Positions 23,884 through 32,428 of a DNA stretch of 64,000 nt are shown here, piece by piece. The translations under genes and the position numbers were made by a program. How positions within the stretch are numbered: the stretch's first letter is position 1; the number at the start of each line of letters is the position of its first letter. This stretch comes from Carideicomes alvinocaridis (GTDB lineage Bacteria > Pseudomonadota > Alphaproteobacteria > Rhodobacterales > Rhodobacteraceae), in NCBI GenBank assembly GCA_005473895.2, contig SRJI02000018.1, forward strand, positions 85,040-149,039, read 5' to 3'. The notes beneath the pieces were generated by a model that did no database searches, had not been told where the DNA came from, and saw only the letters and a program-made list of their open reading frames with translations.

Positions 23884-25344
23884 TCAGATCCCCGCGGGGA
23901 TGTTCAGCGGATCGCGCTTGATCTGCTTGGGGGCCGTCAGCTCCTTCCATTTCGACAGCGCCACGTTCGGCGCCGGGAAGGCGGGGCGCGGCACGAACTT
24001 GCCGCGGCCGGGCTGCGGCTGGCTGTTCTGACCCCAGGCCCAGATGACCTCGCCGCGCGAGATGGTGTAGCGCGGCTGGGCCTTCACCTCGAAGCCCTCG
24101 AAGACGTTGTAGTCGAGGATCGAGTGGTGGTTCGACGCGCTGATGGTCTTGGAGATCTTCGGATCCCAGACCACGATATCCGCGTCCGCGCCTTCGACCA
24201 GCGCGCCCTTCTTGGGATAGATGTTGAGGATCTTGGCGATGTTGGTGGAGGTCACGGCGACGAATTCGTTCATCGTCAGGCGCCCGGTCTCCACCCCTTC
24301 GGTCCAGAGCACGGCGAGCCGTTCCTCCAGCCCGTTGGAGCCGTTGGGGATGATACGGAAATCGTCGATCCCGCGCCGTTTCTGTTCGGTCGAGAAGGCG
24401 GCGTGGTCGGTCGCCACCACCTGGAGCGAGCCCGCCTGCAGCCCGGCCCAGAGCGAATTCTGGTGGTCCTTGGAGCGGAAGGGCGGCGACATCACGCGGC
24501 GCGCGGCATGGTCCCAGTCCTTGTCGAAATACTCGCTCTCGTCGAGCGTCAGGAACTGCACCAGCGGCTCGCCATAGACCCGCATCCCCTTCTGGCGCGC
24601 CCGGCGGATGGCCTCGTGGCTCTGCTCGCAGGAGACGTGGACGATGTAGAGCGGCACGCCCGCGGCATCGGCGATGGTGATGGCGCGGTTCGCCGCCTCG
24701 CCCTCGAATTCGGGCGGGCGGGAATAGGCGTGGCCCTCGGGCCCGGTGATGCCCTGGTCGAAGTAATATTGCTGCATGTCCGCCACGAGGTCGCCGTTCT
24801 CGGCATGGACCATGGGCAGCGCGCCGAGATCACGGCAGCGCTTGAACGAGGCGAACATCTCGTCGTCCTCGACCATCAGCGCGCCCTTGTAGGCCATGAA
24901 GTGCTTGAACGAGTTCACGCCGTTGTCGACGGCGTATTTCATCTCGTCGAAGGTCTGCTCGTTCCAGCCGGTGATGGCCATGTGGTAGCCGATGTCGGTG
25001 CAGATCTGCGGGGCGGACTTGCGGTGCCATTCGTTGATCGCGTTCTTGATCGACCCGTCGGCGCCCGGCAGGCAGAAATCCACCAGCATGGTGGTTCCGC
25101 CGCAGGCCGCGGCCCATGTGCCGGTCTCGAAGGTCTCGGCGGCAGTGGTGCCCATGAAGGGCATTTCCATGTGGGTATGCGGGTCGATGCCGCCGGGGAT
25201 GACATAGGCGCCCTCGGCGTCGATCGTCTCGTCGCCCTTCAGGTCCTCGCCGATCCGCTTGATGGTCTCGCCCTCGATGAGGATGTCGGCCTTGAACGTG
25301 CGGTCCGCCGTCACGATCGTGCCGTTCTTGATCACCTTGCTCAT
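23884..25344 (-). CDS. hydA: Dihydropyrimidinase
   Basis: This cytosolic amidohydrolase opens 5,6-dihydrouracil or dihydrothymine to N-carbamoyl-beta-amino acids, the second step of reductive pyrimidine degradation. The 486-residue protein shows metal motif GGIDPHTHMEM, the Lys expected to be carboxylated in FKHFMAYKGAL, HAENGDL, VHVSCEQSHEAI, the Asp motif ATDHAAFS and substrate-loop NGSNGLEERL. The ATG at 25344 has GGGAGAAG upstream; an earlier in-frame start adds nine unconserved residues. It sits between the small unknown gene and the transporter genes. Confidence 0.96.
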   Translation of the reverse strand: MSKVIKNGTIVTADRTFKADILIEGETIKRIGEDLKGDETIDAEGAYVIPGGIDPHTHMEMPFMGTTAAETFETGTWAAACGGTTMLVDFCLPGADGSIKNAINEWHRKSAPQICTDIGYHMAITGWNEQTFDEMKYAVDNGVNSFKHFMAYKGALMVEDDEMFASFKRCRDLGALPMVHAENGDLVADMQQYYFDQGITGPEGHAYSRPPEFEGEAANRAITIADAAGVPLYIVHVSCEQSHEAIRRARQKGMRVYGEPLVQFLTLDESEYFDKDWDHAARRVMSPPFRSKDHQNSLWAGLQAGSLQVVATDHAAFSTEQKRRGIDDFRIIPNGSNGLEERLAVLWTEGVETGRLTMNEFVAVTSTNIAKILNIYPKKGALVEGADADIVVWDPKISKTISASNHHSILDYNVFEGFEVKAQPRYTISRGEVIWAWGQNSQPQPGRGKFVPRPAFPAPNVALSKWKELTAPKQIKRDPLNIPAGI

Positions 25345-25485
25345 GTCATCTTCTCCCTGTCTCCGGGCCATTGGCTGCCCGGTGCTGGTAAGGGACCGGC
25401 CCGAGTCGCTGCCCGAAGCCTAGCCCACGCTTTCGATCCTAGCGATTCCCGCCTGCCTTACGACGCGGAAACGCCTGTTTTTCGG

Positions 25486-25803
25486 TCAGACCGACCCGAA
25501 ACAGCCCAGGGCGGGGCCATGCACGCCGATGTCGAGCGGTCCGAAATCGCTGTCCACGCAGAGCGAGAAATATCCGGCAGTGGGCAGGTAGACGACCGAG
25601 TACTGGCCGTTCGACCGCGTCACCATCCAGCATTCCTGGGTGATCCCGCCGGAGAACTGCACGCTGATCTCCCGCGGGGGCACCCGGAGGCGCTCGAACG
25701 CCTCCAGCGTCTTGCGCCGGGCCCGGTCGGTGATGTCGAAGGCGGCGATTTCCTCGTCCACCAGTCGTCTCACCTTCTCGGGCGTGGTGCGCTCCGCGAT
25801 CAA
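25486..25803 (-). CDS. Conserved-looking small protein in pyrimidine operon, unknown function
   Basis: A 105-residue protein read from a TTG start at 25803, with GTGGAG seven bases ahead inside the end of amaB. No ATG or GTG fits the gap better: the nearest in-frame ATG would place the start 40 bases inside amaB. The product has a helical N-half (PEKVRRLVDEEIAAFDITDRARRKTLEAFERL) and a beta-rich C-half (VQFSGGITQECWMVTRSNGQYSVVYLP). No signal peptide or membrane segment is present. I do not recognise the family. Its location between amaB and hydA suggests a role in pyrimidine breakdown or its regulation. Confidence 0.7.
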   Translation of the reverse strand: MIAERTTPEKVRRLVDEEIAAFDITDRARRKTLEAFERLRVPPREISVQFSGGITQECWMVTRSNGQYSVVYLPTAGYFSLCVDSDFGPLDIGVHGPALGCFGSV

Positions 25804-25807
25804 GCTG

Positions 25808-27058
25808 TCACTCCACAATCTCCGCCGTCTCGACCACCGCATGCATCAGCACCTCGGCGCCCGCCACGGCCCAGTCCTTGGAGATCTCCTCGGCCTCGTT
25901 GTGGCTCAGCCCGTCGACGCAGGGGCACATGACCATCGCGGTCGGCGCCACCTGGTTGATCCAGCAGGCATCGTGCCCGGCGCCAGAGACGATGTCCTTG
26001 TGGGAATAGCCCAGCCGCTCGGCCGCGCTGCGCACCGCCTGCACGCAGGTCGGGTCGAATTCCACCGGGTCGAAGCCGCCGACCTTCTCGAACTCGACCT
26101 CCAGACCCATGTCATCAGCGATCTTCTGGCCCTCTTCGCGCAGGCGCTTTTCCATGTCCTGGATGATCGCGAGGTCCGGGCAGCGGAAATCGACGGTGAA
26201 GACCGCCTTGCCGGGGATCACGTTGCGCGAGTTGGGGTAGACGTCGATATGGCCCGCCGCGCCCACCGCGTGGGGTTTGTGGGACCAGGCGATCTCGTCC
26301 ACCTTCTCGAGGATGCGCGCCATGCCCAGCCCAGCATTCTTTCGCATCGGCATGGGGGTGGAGCCGGTATGCGCGTCCTTGCCGGTCACGGTCACCTGCG
26401 TCCAGCTCAGGCCCTGGCCGTGGGTGACGACGCCGATATCCTTGCCCTCGGCCTCGAGGATCGGGCCCTGTTCGATGTGCAGCTCGAAGAAGGCGTGCAT
26501 CTTGCGGTCGCCGACCTTTTCGTCGCCCTTCCAGCCGATGCGCTCCAGCTCCTCGCCGAATTTCTTGCCCTTGGCATCCTCGCGCCCATAGGCCCAATCC
26601 TGGTCATGCACGCCGGCGAAGACGCCCGAGGACAGCATGGCGGGGGCAAAGCGCGTGCCCTCCTCGTTGGTCCAGTTGGTGACCACGATCGGGTGCTTCG
26701 TCTTGATGCCCAGGTCGTTGAGCGTGCGCACCAGCTCCAGCCCGCCGAGCACGCCCAGCACCCCGTCATATTTCCCGCCGGTGGGCTGGGTGTCGAGGTG
26801 GCTGCCCACGTAGACCGGCAGCGCGTCGGGGTCCGTGCCCTCGCGCCGGGCGAACATGTTGCCCATGGTGTCGAGCCCCATGGTGCAGCCCGCGTCCTCG
26901 CACCATTTCTGGAACAGGGCGCGGCCCTCGCCATCCTCGTCGGTCAGGGTCTGGCGGTTGTTGCCGCCCGCGACACCCGGCCCGATCTTGGCCATTTCCA
27001 TCAGGCTGTCCCAGAGCCGGTCGCCGTTTATCTTGAGATTCTCGCCGGGCGCTGCCAT
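25808..27058 (-). CDS. amaB: Beta-ureidopropionase / N-carbamoyl-amino-acid hydrolase (M20 family)
   Basis: The third enzyme of reductive pyrimidine degradation, releasing beta-alanine (or 3-aminoisobutyrate), CO2 and ammonia from N-carbamoyl compounds. The 416-residue protein carries the M20 metal motifs GSHLDTQPTGGKYDGVLGV, TNWTNEEG, FFELHIEQGP and GAGHDACW, and the dimerisation-domain GKDAHTGSTPM. An AGGGAG ribosome site precedes the ATG. It is the first gene of the long minus-strand operon and is divergent from rutR with a RutR-like palindrome 87 bases upstream. Naming varies (pydC, hyuC, amaB); the neighbourhood supports the pyrimidine role. Confidence 0.93.
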   Translation of the reverse strand: MAAPGENLKINGDRLWDSLMEMAKIGPGVAGGNNRQTLTDEDGEGRALFQKWCEDAGCTMGLDTMGNMFARREGTDPDALPVYVGSHLDTQPTGGKYDGVLGVLGGLELVRTLNDLGIKTKHPIVVTNWTNEEGTRFAPAMLSSGVFAGVHDQDWAYGREDAKGKKFGEELERIGWKGDEKVGDRKMHAFFELHIEQGPILEAEGKDIGVVTHGQGLSWTQVTVTGKDAHTGSTPMPMRKNAGLGMARILEKVDEIAWSHKPHAVGAAGHIDVYPNSRNVIPGKAVFTVDFRCPDLAIIQDMEKRLREEGQKIADDMGLEVEFEKVGGFDPVEFDPTCVQAVRSAAERLGYSHKDIVSGAGHDACWINQVAPTAMVMCPCVDGLSHNEAEEISKDWAVAGAEVLMHAVVETAEIVE

Positions 27059-27144
27059 CGTTCAGATCTCCCTGGTCCGGTGGTTCGCAGCGGCCGTCTC
27101 GGAAAACCGACTGGCTCTCTCAGCTTGCGTCCCCGGAGTAAGTT

Positions 27145-27162
27145 TTTTACCATTTGGTAAAA
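27145..27162. promoter_or_regulatory. RutR-like operator between amaB and rutR
   Basis: A perfect 18-bp palindrome, TTTTACCATTTGGTAAAA, has two 8-base arms around TT. E. coli RutR binds TTGACCAnnTGGTCAA, so all positions except the Gly-to-Thr-type G/T change at one symmetric base pair agree. It lies between the divergent amaB operon and rutR and could control both. Confidence 0.85.
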
Positions 27163-27286
27163 CCAACGATTGCAACGCGTCCGGCACAAGTCAAGGGAGG
27201 ATGTCCCGAGCGAACTGCCCGCGCCCGGCCGGGTTCTGGCGTGATGATTTTTCATGCGCTAAGCCTGACATGGAAAGGGAATTCGC

Positions 27287-27898
27287 GTGGACAAGCCGCT
27301 GAAAAAGCCGAGCCGCATCCAGATCCGCAACCGCAAGGTCATCCTGGAGGCGGCGCTGGAGGTCTTTTCGCGCTACGGCTTCCGCGGTGCGACGCTCGAT
27401 CAGATCGCCGAGCAGGCGGCGATGTCCAAGCCCAACATCCTGTATTACTTCGAGGGCAAGGAGGCGATCCACGACGCGCTGCTGACCCGCCTGCTGGAGA
27501 CCTGGCTCGACCCGCTGCGCGAGATGGACGCGCAGGGCGATCCGAAATCCGAGATCCTGGGCTACGTGCGGCGCAAGCTGGACATGAGCCGCGATTTTCC
27601 CCGCGAAAGCAGGCTCTTCGCCAATGAGATCCTGCAGGGCGCGCCGCGCATGATGCCGGTGCTCGAGGGCGAGCTGAAGGCGCTGGTCGACGAGAAGGTG
27701 GCGGTGATCCGCGGCTGGATCGCGGCCGGCAAGATGGCCGAGATGGATCCCTACCACCTGATCTTCTCGATCTGGGCTTTGACGCAGCACTACGCGGATT
27801 TCGATTCCCAGATCCGCGCGGTGCTGGGCCATGACGGCGCCATCGCCGAGGCCGAGCCCTTCATGGAGGCCCTGTTCACCCGGCTGCTGGCGCGCTGA
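27287..27898 (+). CDS. rutR: TetR-family repressor of pyrimidine catabolism (RutR-like)
   Basis: A 203-residue TetR-family regulator starting at GTG with AAAGGGAA upstream. The N-terminal helix-turn-helix is EAALEVFSRYGFRGATLDQIAEQAAMSKPNILYYFEGKE (about residues 22-60). The C-terminal ligand domain follows the RutR pattern (FPRESRLFANEILQGAPRM, DPYHLIFSIWALTQHYADF). Known RutR is released from DNA by uracil. Divergence from amaB, a palindrome that matches the RutR site, and a second near-copy ahead of preT make the assignment strong. Confidence 0.92.
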   Translation: MDKPLKKPSRIQIRNRKVILEAALEVFSRYGFRGATLDQIAEQAAMSKPNILYYFEGKEAIHDALLTRLLETWLDPLREMDAQGDPKSEILGYVRRKLDMSRDFPRESRLFANEILQGAPRMMPVLEGELKALVDEKVAVIRGWIAAGKMAEMDPYHLIFSIWALTQHYADFDSQIRAVLGHDGAIAEAEPFMEALFTRLLAR

Positions 27899-28090
27899 CT
27901 AGCTCTCCGCGCCGTCCGGGCCGCGCGGAATGCACTCCTCCACGATCCGTGTCGCGCGGTCGGCATCATCCAGCTCGTTGGCCAGCGTGAGGCAGACCTC
28001 GGCCAGGTAGATCGGCGCCCGTTCCTCGCCCACCTCCTCCACCGCGCGGGCAAGGGCCTCGTAGACGGCTTCAATCGTTTCGATGCTCAT
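27899..28090 (-). CDS. DUF2783-like small protein
   Basis: A 63-residue helical acidic protein (MSIETIEAVYEALARAVEEVGEER; EVCLTLANELDDADRATRIVEEC). AAGGAG nine bases ahead of the ATG marks the start clearly. The size and the LANELDDADR pattern resemble DUF2783, whose function is unknown; I hold the family name at moderate confidence. Its stop codon abuts the rutR stop from the other strand. Confidence 0.7.
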   Translation of the reverse strand: MSIETIEAVYEALARAVEEVGEERAPIYLAEVCLTLANELDDADRATRIVEECIPRGPDGAES

Positions 28091-28296
28091 CTGCGGTCTC
28101 CTTCCAGCCGGCGGCCTGCGCGTGGCCCGCTTCGCCGCTCCGCAGGAGGCCGGGCGGCAGCGTTCAGATGCGAAGCCCACAGGTAGTCGCGCCGTGTCCG
28201 GTATCCAGCCGGAGTGCCCCGTTGCGGCCCGTCGTGCCTTCAGGCGCGGGGCCGGAGGGCGACGACCCATGGCCGGCAAGTCCTGCGGCAGCAATG

Positions 28297-28331
28297 CAAA
28301 AAGCCGCCCCCGGTCTCCCGCGGGCGGCTTC
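28297..28331 (-). terminator. Rho-independent terminator after preA
   Basis: AAGCCGCCC (28301-28309) pairs with GGGCGGCTT (28322-28330). On the minus strand the stem is followed by TTTTTGC, 48 bases after the preA stop. It ends the preT-unknown-preA operon. The rest of the roughly 290-bp gap up to the DUF2783 gene shows no coding sequence. Confidence 0.85.
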
Positions 28332-28378
28332 GGTCACGACATGCGACGGGCGCCGGGGACCCTCGGCGGCGGGCCGGC

Positions 28379-29683
28379 CTATTCCGCCGCCTTCACCGCG
28401 CCCGGGTTGTTCGGGTGCGTCGTCCAGTTGGCATATTCGGGCTGCACCACCTTGCCGGTGCGCTCGTCGACCTGGCCGGGTTCGAGCTGCACCATGGTGA
28501 TGCAATCCTCCACCGGGCAGACATTGACGCAGAGGTTGCAGGCGACGCATTCGTCGTCCTTCACCTCGAAGACCCGGCCCGGCTTCATCGCGATGGCCTG
28601 GTGGGAGGTGTCCTCGCAGGCGGCGAAGCAACGGCCGCAGGAAATGCAGAGATCCTGGTCGATGCGCGCCTTGGCGATGTAGTTGAGGTTCAGGTGCTGC
28701 CAGTCGCTGACATTCGGCACCGCGCGGCCGACGAACTCCTCGACCGAGGCAAAGCCCTTGTCGTCGAGGTAGTCGGACAGGCCCGAGATCATCTCCTGCA
28801 CCACCTTGAAGCCATAGGTCATGGCCGCGGTGCAGACCTGCACGTTGCCGCAGCCCAGCGCGATGAACTCGGCCGCGTCCTTCCAGGTGGTCACGCCGCC
28901 GATGCCGCTGATCGGCAGGCCCTGAAGCTCGGGGTCGCGGGCGATCTCGGCCACCATGTTGAGCGCGATGGGTTTCACCGCCGGCCCGCAATAGCCGCCA
29001 TGCGCGCCCTTGCCGTCGATGGTCGGCTCCGGCGCGAAGAGGTCGAGGTTGACCGAGGTGATGGAGTTGATCGTGTTGATCAGCGACACCGCGTCGGCGC
29101 CCCCGCGCTTGGCGGCGGCGGCGGGTTTGCGGATGTCGGTGATGTTCGGCGTCAGCTTGACGATGCAGGGAAGCGAGGAATTCTCCTTCACCCAGCGGGT
29201 CACCATCTCGATATATTCCGGCACCTGCCCCACGGCCGAGCCCATGCCGCGCTCGCTCATCCCGTGCGGACAGCCGAAGTTCAGCTCCACCCCGTCGGCG
29301 CCGGTCGCCTCGACCAGCGGCAGGATCGTCTTCCACGCCTGCTCCTCGCAGGGCACCATGAGCGAGACGATCACGGCGCGGTCGGGATAGTCCTTCTTGA
29401 CGCGGGTGATCTCCTCCAGGTTGGTCTGGAGCGAACGGTCGGTGATCAGCTCGATGTTGTTGAGCCCCAGCAGCCGCCGGTCGGCGCCCCAGATCGCGCC
29501 GTAGCGCGGGCCGTTGACGTTGACCACCGGCGGGTCCTCGCCCAGCGTCTTCCACACCACGCCGCCCCAGCCGGCCTCGAAGGCGCGGCGGACGTTGTAT
29601 TCCTTGTCGGTGGGCGGGGCCGAGGCCAGCCAGAACGGGTTCGGGGACTTGATCCCCAGGAATTCGGTCGTGAGATCGGCCAT
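28379..29683 (-). CDS. preA: NAD-dependent dihydropyrimidine dehydrogenase, subunit PreA
   Basis: The FMN-containing catalytic subunit that, with PreT, reduces uracil or thymine to the 5,6-dihydro form. The 434-residue protein has an FMN barrel of the dihydroorotate dehydrogenase type (FLGIKSPNPFWLASAP; active-site loop LNFGCPHGMSERGMG with the catalytic Cys; VKLTPNITDI; GGADAVSLINT) and C-terminal twin [4Fe-4S] motifs (CISCGRCFAAC and CVACNLCVNVCP, about residues 348-385). The ATG lies four bases after the stop of the unknown protein, so the three-gene operon is very tight. Confidence 0.96.
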   Translation of the reverse strand: MADLTTEFLGIKSPNPFWLASAPPTDKEYNVRRAFEAGWGGVVWKTLGEDPPVVNVNGPRYGAIWGADRRLLGLNNIELITDRSLQTNLEEITRVKKDYPDRAVIVSLMVPCEEQAWKTILPLVEATGADGVELNFGCPHGMSERGMGSAVGQVPEYIEMVTRWVKENSSLPCIVKLTPNITDIRKPAAAAKRGGADAVSLINTINSITSVNLDLFAPEPTIDGKGAHGGYCGPAVKPIALNMVAEIARDPELQGLPISGIGGVTTWKDAAEFIALGCGNVQVCTAAMTYGFKVVQEMISGLSDYLDDKGFASVEEFVGRAVPNVSDWQHLNLNYIAKARIDQDLCISCGRCFAACEDTSHQAIAMKPGRVFEVKDDECVACNLCVNVCPVEDCITMVQLEPGQVDERTGKVVQPEYANWTTHPNNPGAVKAAE

Positions 29684-29687
29684 TGTG

Positions 29688-30209
29688 TCAGTCTCCCTGT
29701 TCGTTGCTTTCTGAGGCCATTCCCGGAAGTCTTTCCGGCTTAATGCCATGTTCTTCTAGCCTGGCCCTAGCTGCGTTCAGTACATCTTCTCCGAAGGTCT
29801 TCGGATGCCGCAGAACCACCGCCTCGAAGGTGAGCTCCGGGTGGCCCCGGTCGATAAGATCGCCAAAACCAGCAGAGGCATCATCTTTCAGGGTGAGGTC
29901 AGCAGCTGTCTTCGCCTCCCCATCCCGCCCGACCTTCTGCCGGGTCCGGGACAGTCGCACAGTCTTGCCGCGCTCTTCTTTTAGCATCTCTTCCAAAGCA
30001 TGGATCGATTGCCATACGTCGTGCTCGACCGTGCCTGGGTTCGCCTCGGGCTGGACGTGGCACAGCCTTTGAAAGGCCGCGCGTTCCACAACCGGCGACC
30101 CCTGCCGTCGAGCATTGGCGATAAAGGCACGGAGCTTAGCAGGGTCCGTCAGCGCCTCGATCCGCGCCAAGGCGTTGCGTTCCGCAGAGGTTGGCTCCGT
30201 GCCCGCCAT
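29688..30209 (-). CDS. Unrecognised protein between preT and preA
   Basis: A 173-residue soluble protein whose ATG lies four bases after the preT stop and whose stop lies four bases before the preA start, so it is certainly co-transcribed. No signal peptide or membrane helix is seen. The N-half is helical ([27 protein letters not shown]); the middle is basic ([28 protein letters not shown]); the C-half has [32 protein letters not shown]. Base composition is noticeably lower in G+C (roughly 58-60% in the lines I counted) than preT and preA, hinting at later acquisition. I do not recognise a family and assign no function. Confidence 0.8.
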   Translation of the reverse strand: MAGTEPTSAERNALARIEALTDPAKLRAFIANARRQGSPVVERAAFQRLCHVQPEANPGTVEHDVWQSIHALEEMLKEERGKTVRLSRTRQKVGRDGEAKTAADLTLKDDASAGFGDLIDRGHPELTFEAVVLRHPKTFGEDVLNAARARLEEHGIKPERLPGMASESNEQGD

Positions 30210-30213
30210 CCCG

Positions 30214-31536
30214 TCAGCCCATCAGCGCCGCGTGGATGTCCTCGGCGGCGTCGCGGCCCTCGGCCACGGCGGTCACGGTCAGGTCGTCGCCGCCGCTCGC
30301 GCAGTCGCCACCGGCCCAGACGCCATCGAGGCTGGTGCGGCCGGTCTCGGAGACCTTGATCTTGCGGTCCTGGATCTCGGGCAGCCCCTCGCCGGTGAGC
30401 GTCTGGCCGATGGCCTTGAACACCTGGTCGGCGGGCACGCGGAAGCGTTGGCCCGTGGGCTTGAGGTCGTTGTCGGTATACTCGAACTCCACCTCGCGCA
30501 CCGCGCCGTTGCCGTGCACCGCGACCGGCGAGGCATTGGTGATGATGCGCACACCCTTGGACGCGGCGAGATCCTGTTCGAAGACGCTCGCGTTCATCCG
30601 GTCGCGCCCGCGGCGATAGACCAGCGTCACGTTCAGCGCGCCCAGCAGCTTGGACTGCACGGCGGCGTCGATGGCGGTCATGCCGCCGCCGATCACCACC
30701 ACGTCCCGGCCCACCGGCAGGGCGCCGAGGTCGGGCGCCTGGCGCAGCTCGGCGATGAAGTCGGTGGCGGGCGCCATGCCCTCGCGGTCCTCGCCGTCGA
30801 GGCCCAGCGCGTTGACGCCGCCCAGCCCGAGCCCGAGGAACACCGCGTCGTAGTCGGATTTCAGCCCGTCGAGCGTGATGTCGCGGCCCAGCGCCTTTTC
30901 GTTCTCGACGGTGATGCCGCCGATCTTCAGCAGCCAGTCCACCTCGGCCTGGGCGAACCCCTCGACCGTCTTGTAGGCGGCGATGCCGTATTCGTTCAGC
31001 CCGCCTGCCTTGGGGCGCGCATCGTAAAGCACCACGTCGTGGCCCTTCATCGCCAGCCGGTGGGCGCAGGACAGGCCGGCGGGCCCGGCGCCGACGACGG
31101 CGATCCGCTTGCCGGTGGGCTCGCCACGGGTGAAGGGATGCTGGCCCTTGGCCATCAGCCCGTCGGTGGCATAGCGCTGCAGGCGGCCGATCTCGACCGG
31201 CTTGTGCTCGGCCACTTCGCGCACGCAGACCTCTTCGCACAGCTGCTCGGTCGGGCAGACCCGGGCGCACATGCCGCCGAGGATGTTCTGGTTGAAGATC
31301 GTCTTGGCCGCCGCATCCGGGGTGCCGGTCGCGATCTGGCGGATGAAGAGCGGGATGTCGATGGAGGTCGGGCAGGCCTCCATGCAGGGCGCATCGTGGC
31401 AGAAATAGCAGCGATCCGCCGCCACCAGCGCCTCGTGATCGTCGAGCGGCGGGTGAAGGTCGCCGAAATTCCGCAGCAGTTCCTCGGAGTCGAGTCGCCC
31501 TGCGCTCACCCCTTCGGCAAAGACGTTGCCTGCCAT
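30214..31536 (-). CDS. preT: NAD-dependent dihydropyrimidine dehydrogenase, subunit PreT
   Basis: The NADH-oxidising flavoprotein partner of PreA. The 440-residue protein resembles the GltD small-subunit fold: N-terminal Cys motifs for [4Fe-4S] clusters ([14 protein letters not shown] and [15 protein letters not shown], about residues 43-105), an FAD-binding [16 protein letters not shown], an NAD-binding [14 protein letters not shown], and the late [12 protein letters not shown]. It is the first gene of preT-unknown-preA, with a RutR-like palindrome about 85 bases upstream. Confidence 0.95.
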   Translation of the reverse strand: MAGNVFAEGVSAGRLDSEELLRNFGDLHPPLDDHEALVAADRCYFCHDAPCMEACPTSIDIPLFIRQIATGTPDAAAKTIFNQNILGGMCARVCPTEQLCEEVCVREVAEHKPVEIGRLQRYATDGLMAKGQHPFTRGEPTGKRIAVVGAGPAGLSCAHRLAMKGHDVVLYDARPKAGGLNEYGIAAYKTVEGFAQAEVDWLLKIGGITVENEKALGRDITLDGLKSDYDAVFLGLGLGGVNALGLDGEDREGMAPATDFIAELRQAPDLGALPVGRDVVVIGGGMTAIDAAVQSKLLGALNVTLVYRRGRDRMNASVFEQDLAASKGVRIITNASPVAVHGNGAVREVEFEYTDNDLKPTGQRFRVPADQVFKAIGQTLTGEGLPEIQDRKIKVSETGRTSLDGVWAGGDCASGGDDLTVTAVAEGRDAAEDIHAALMG

Positions 31537-31852
31537 TGGTCATCTCCCTGTCTCGCGGGTTGACCCCGCGTTTCGGTTGGTCACGTCAACTTTGAAAAAA
31601 CGCTCTCACGAATCAATTTTTTTATCAACTGGTAAAAATTTCTGCACGGCGAGGTGGTGTCGGATGACCGGGTTCGCCGGATTTACCGGCAGTTTCGGCG
31701 GGGTCCTGCCTGAATTCCCGGCAAGATGACCATGAATCGCATTCCCCCCGACGGAGGTGTCGCACGCGCGTCACGGGTTTGGCATACTGGACGGCAAGGG
31801 AGGCTGCGGATGTGGCCCTGGGGGACAGCACACTCGCAGAAAGGAACGCGAC
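31537..31852. other. Intergenic region upstream of preT, 316 bp
   Basis: The region holds the preT ribosome site (AGGGAGA), the RutR-like palindrome at 31620-31637 in an A+T-rich patch, and on the other side the AAAGGAAC ribosome site of the small gene at 31853. No coding sequence was recognised. Confidence 0.7.
31620..31637. promoter_or_regulatory. RutR-like operator upstream of preT
   Basis: TTTTATCA (31620-31627) and TGGTAAAA (31630-31637) form the same 18-bp palindrome as the one ahead of amaB, with one change (C to T) in the left arm and spacer AC. It is centred about 92 bases before the preT start, consistent with RutR control of the second pyrimidine operon. Confidence 0.78.
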
Positions 31853-32170
31853 ATGTTCAAGGATCCGATCGAAGTGTCCGCCGCGATGATGCGCATGGCG
31901 GGGTACATGATGGAATGCCAGATGAGGATTGGCCTGGGGATGGCCCGCGCCGCCTGGGGCGAGCCGACGATCCCCGCCCGCAAATCCGGCGCCCGTGGCC
32001 CGGTGACCCGCCCGAACGAGACGACCCGCCGCGTCATCTTCACCGCGTCGGGCCCCAAGGTCGTCGATGTCTCGCCCCGTCGCCCGGCGGGCCAGTCAAA
32101 GGGCCAGTCACAGCCCGCGGCGCCTGTCGCCGATCCCTCGGCCCCGGCGGACCGCCACCTGCAGATCTGA
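31853..32170 (+). CDS. Hypothetical protein, Met-rich N-terminus
   Basis: A 105-residue protein with AAAGGAAC nine bases before the ATG and a strong terminator after it, which together argue for a real gene. Residues 1-37 form a Met-rich amphipathic helix (SAAMMRMAGYMMECQMRIGLGMARAAWGE); the rest is basic and Pro/Ala-rich and probably disordered. The helix followed by a disordered tail is loosely like phasin-type or small membrane-associated proteins, but I see no diagnostic motif and give no function. Confidence 0.65.
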   Translation: MFKDPIEVSAAMMRMAGYMMECQMRIGLGMARAAWGEPTIPARKSGARGPVTRPNETTRRVIFTASGPKVVDVSPRRPAGQSKGQSQPAAPVADPSAPADRHLQI

Positions 32171-32206
32171 GCGCGCAGTTCGTTTCTCACGGGACGCCCG
32201 AAGCGG

Positions 32207-32235
32207 AACCCCGCCCGTCCCGGCGCGGGGTTTTT
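32207..32235 (+). terminator. Rho-independent terminator
   Basis: AACCCCGC (32207-32214) pairs with GCGGGG plus following T bases (32225-32232), with TTTTT at 32231-32235. It lies 37 bases after the Met-rich protein gene and insulates xdhA. Confidence 0.88.
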
Positions 32236-32428
32236 GCGCATTCCGTTGAAACAGCTTCCGCCAAATCCCCATATGATGGAAAGCGGTCGGCGGTTACGCT
32301 TGCCGGATGACCGGGATCCTGCTGGACTCCGGCAGACCGACCGGACACCGACCAGACCCACAGACACCCGTCCGGGCAAATCCCCCGAGACCCCGGGCCC
32401 CGCCCGGAGACCAACAGGAGCAGCAGGC

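Noticed and set aside
22729..25932. Long plus-strand open frame opposite the ABC ATPase and dihydropyrimidinase
   Set aside because: It is antisense to two genes with complete catalytic motifs, and no ribosome site or domain is visible.
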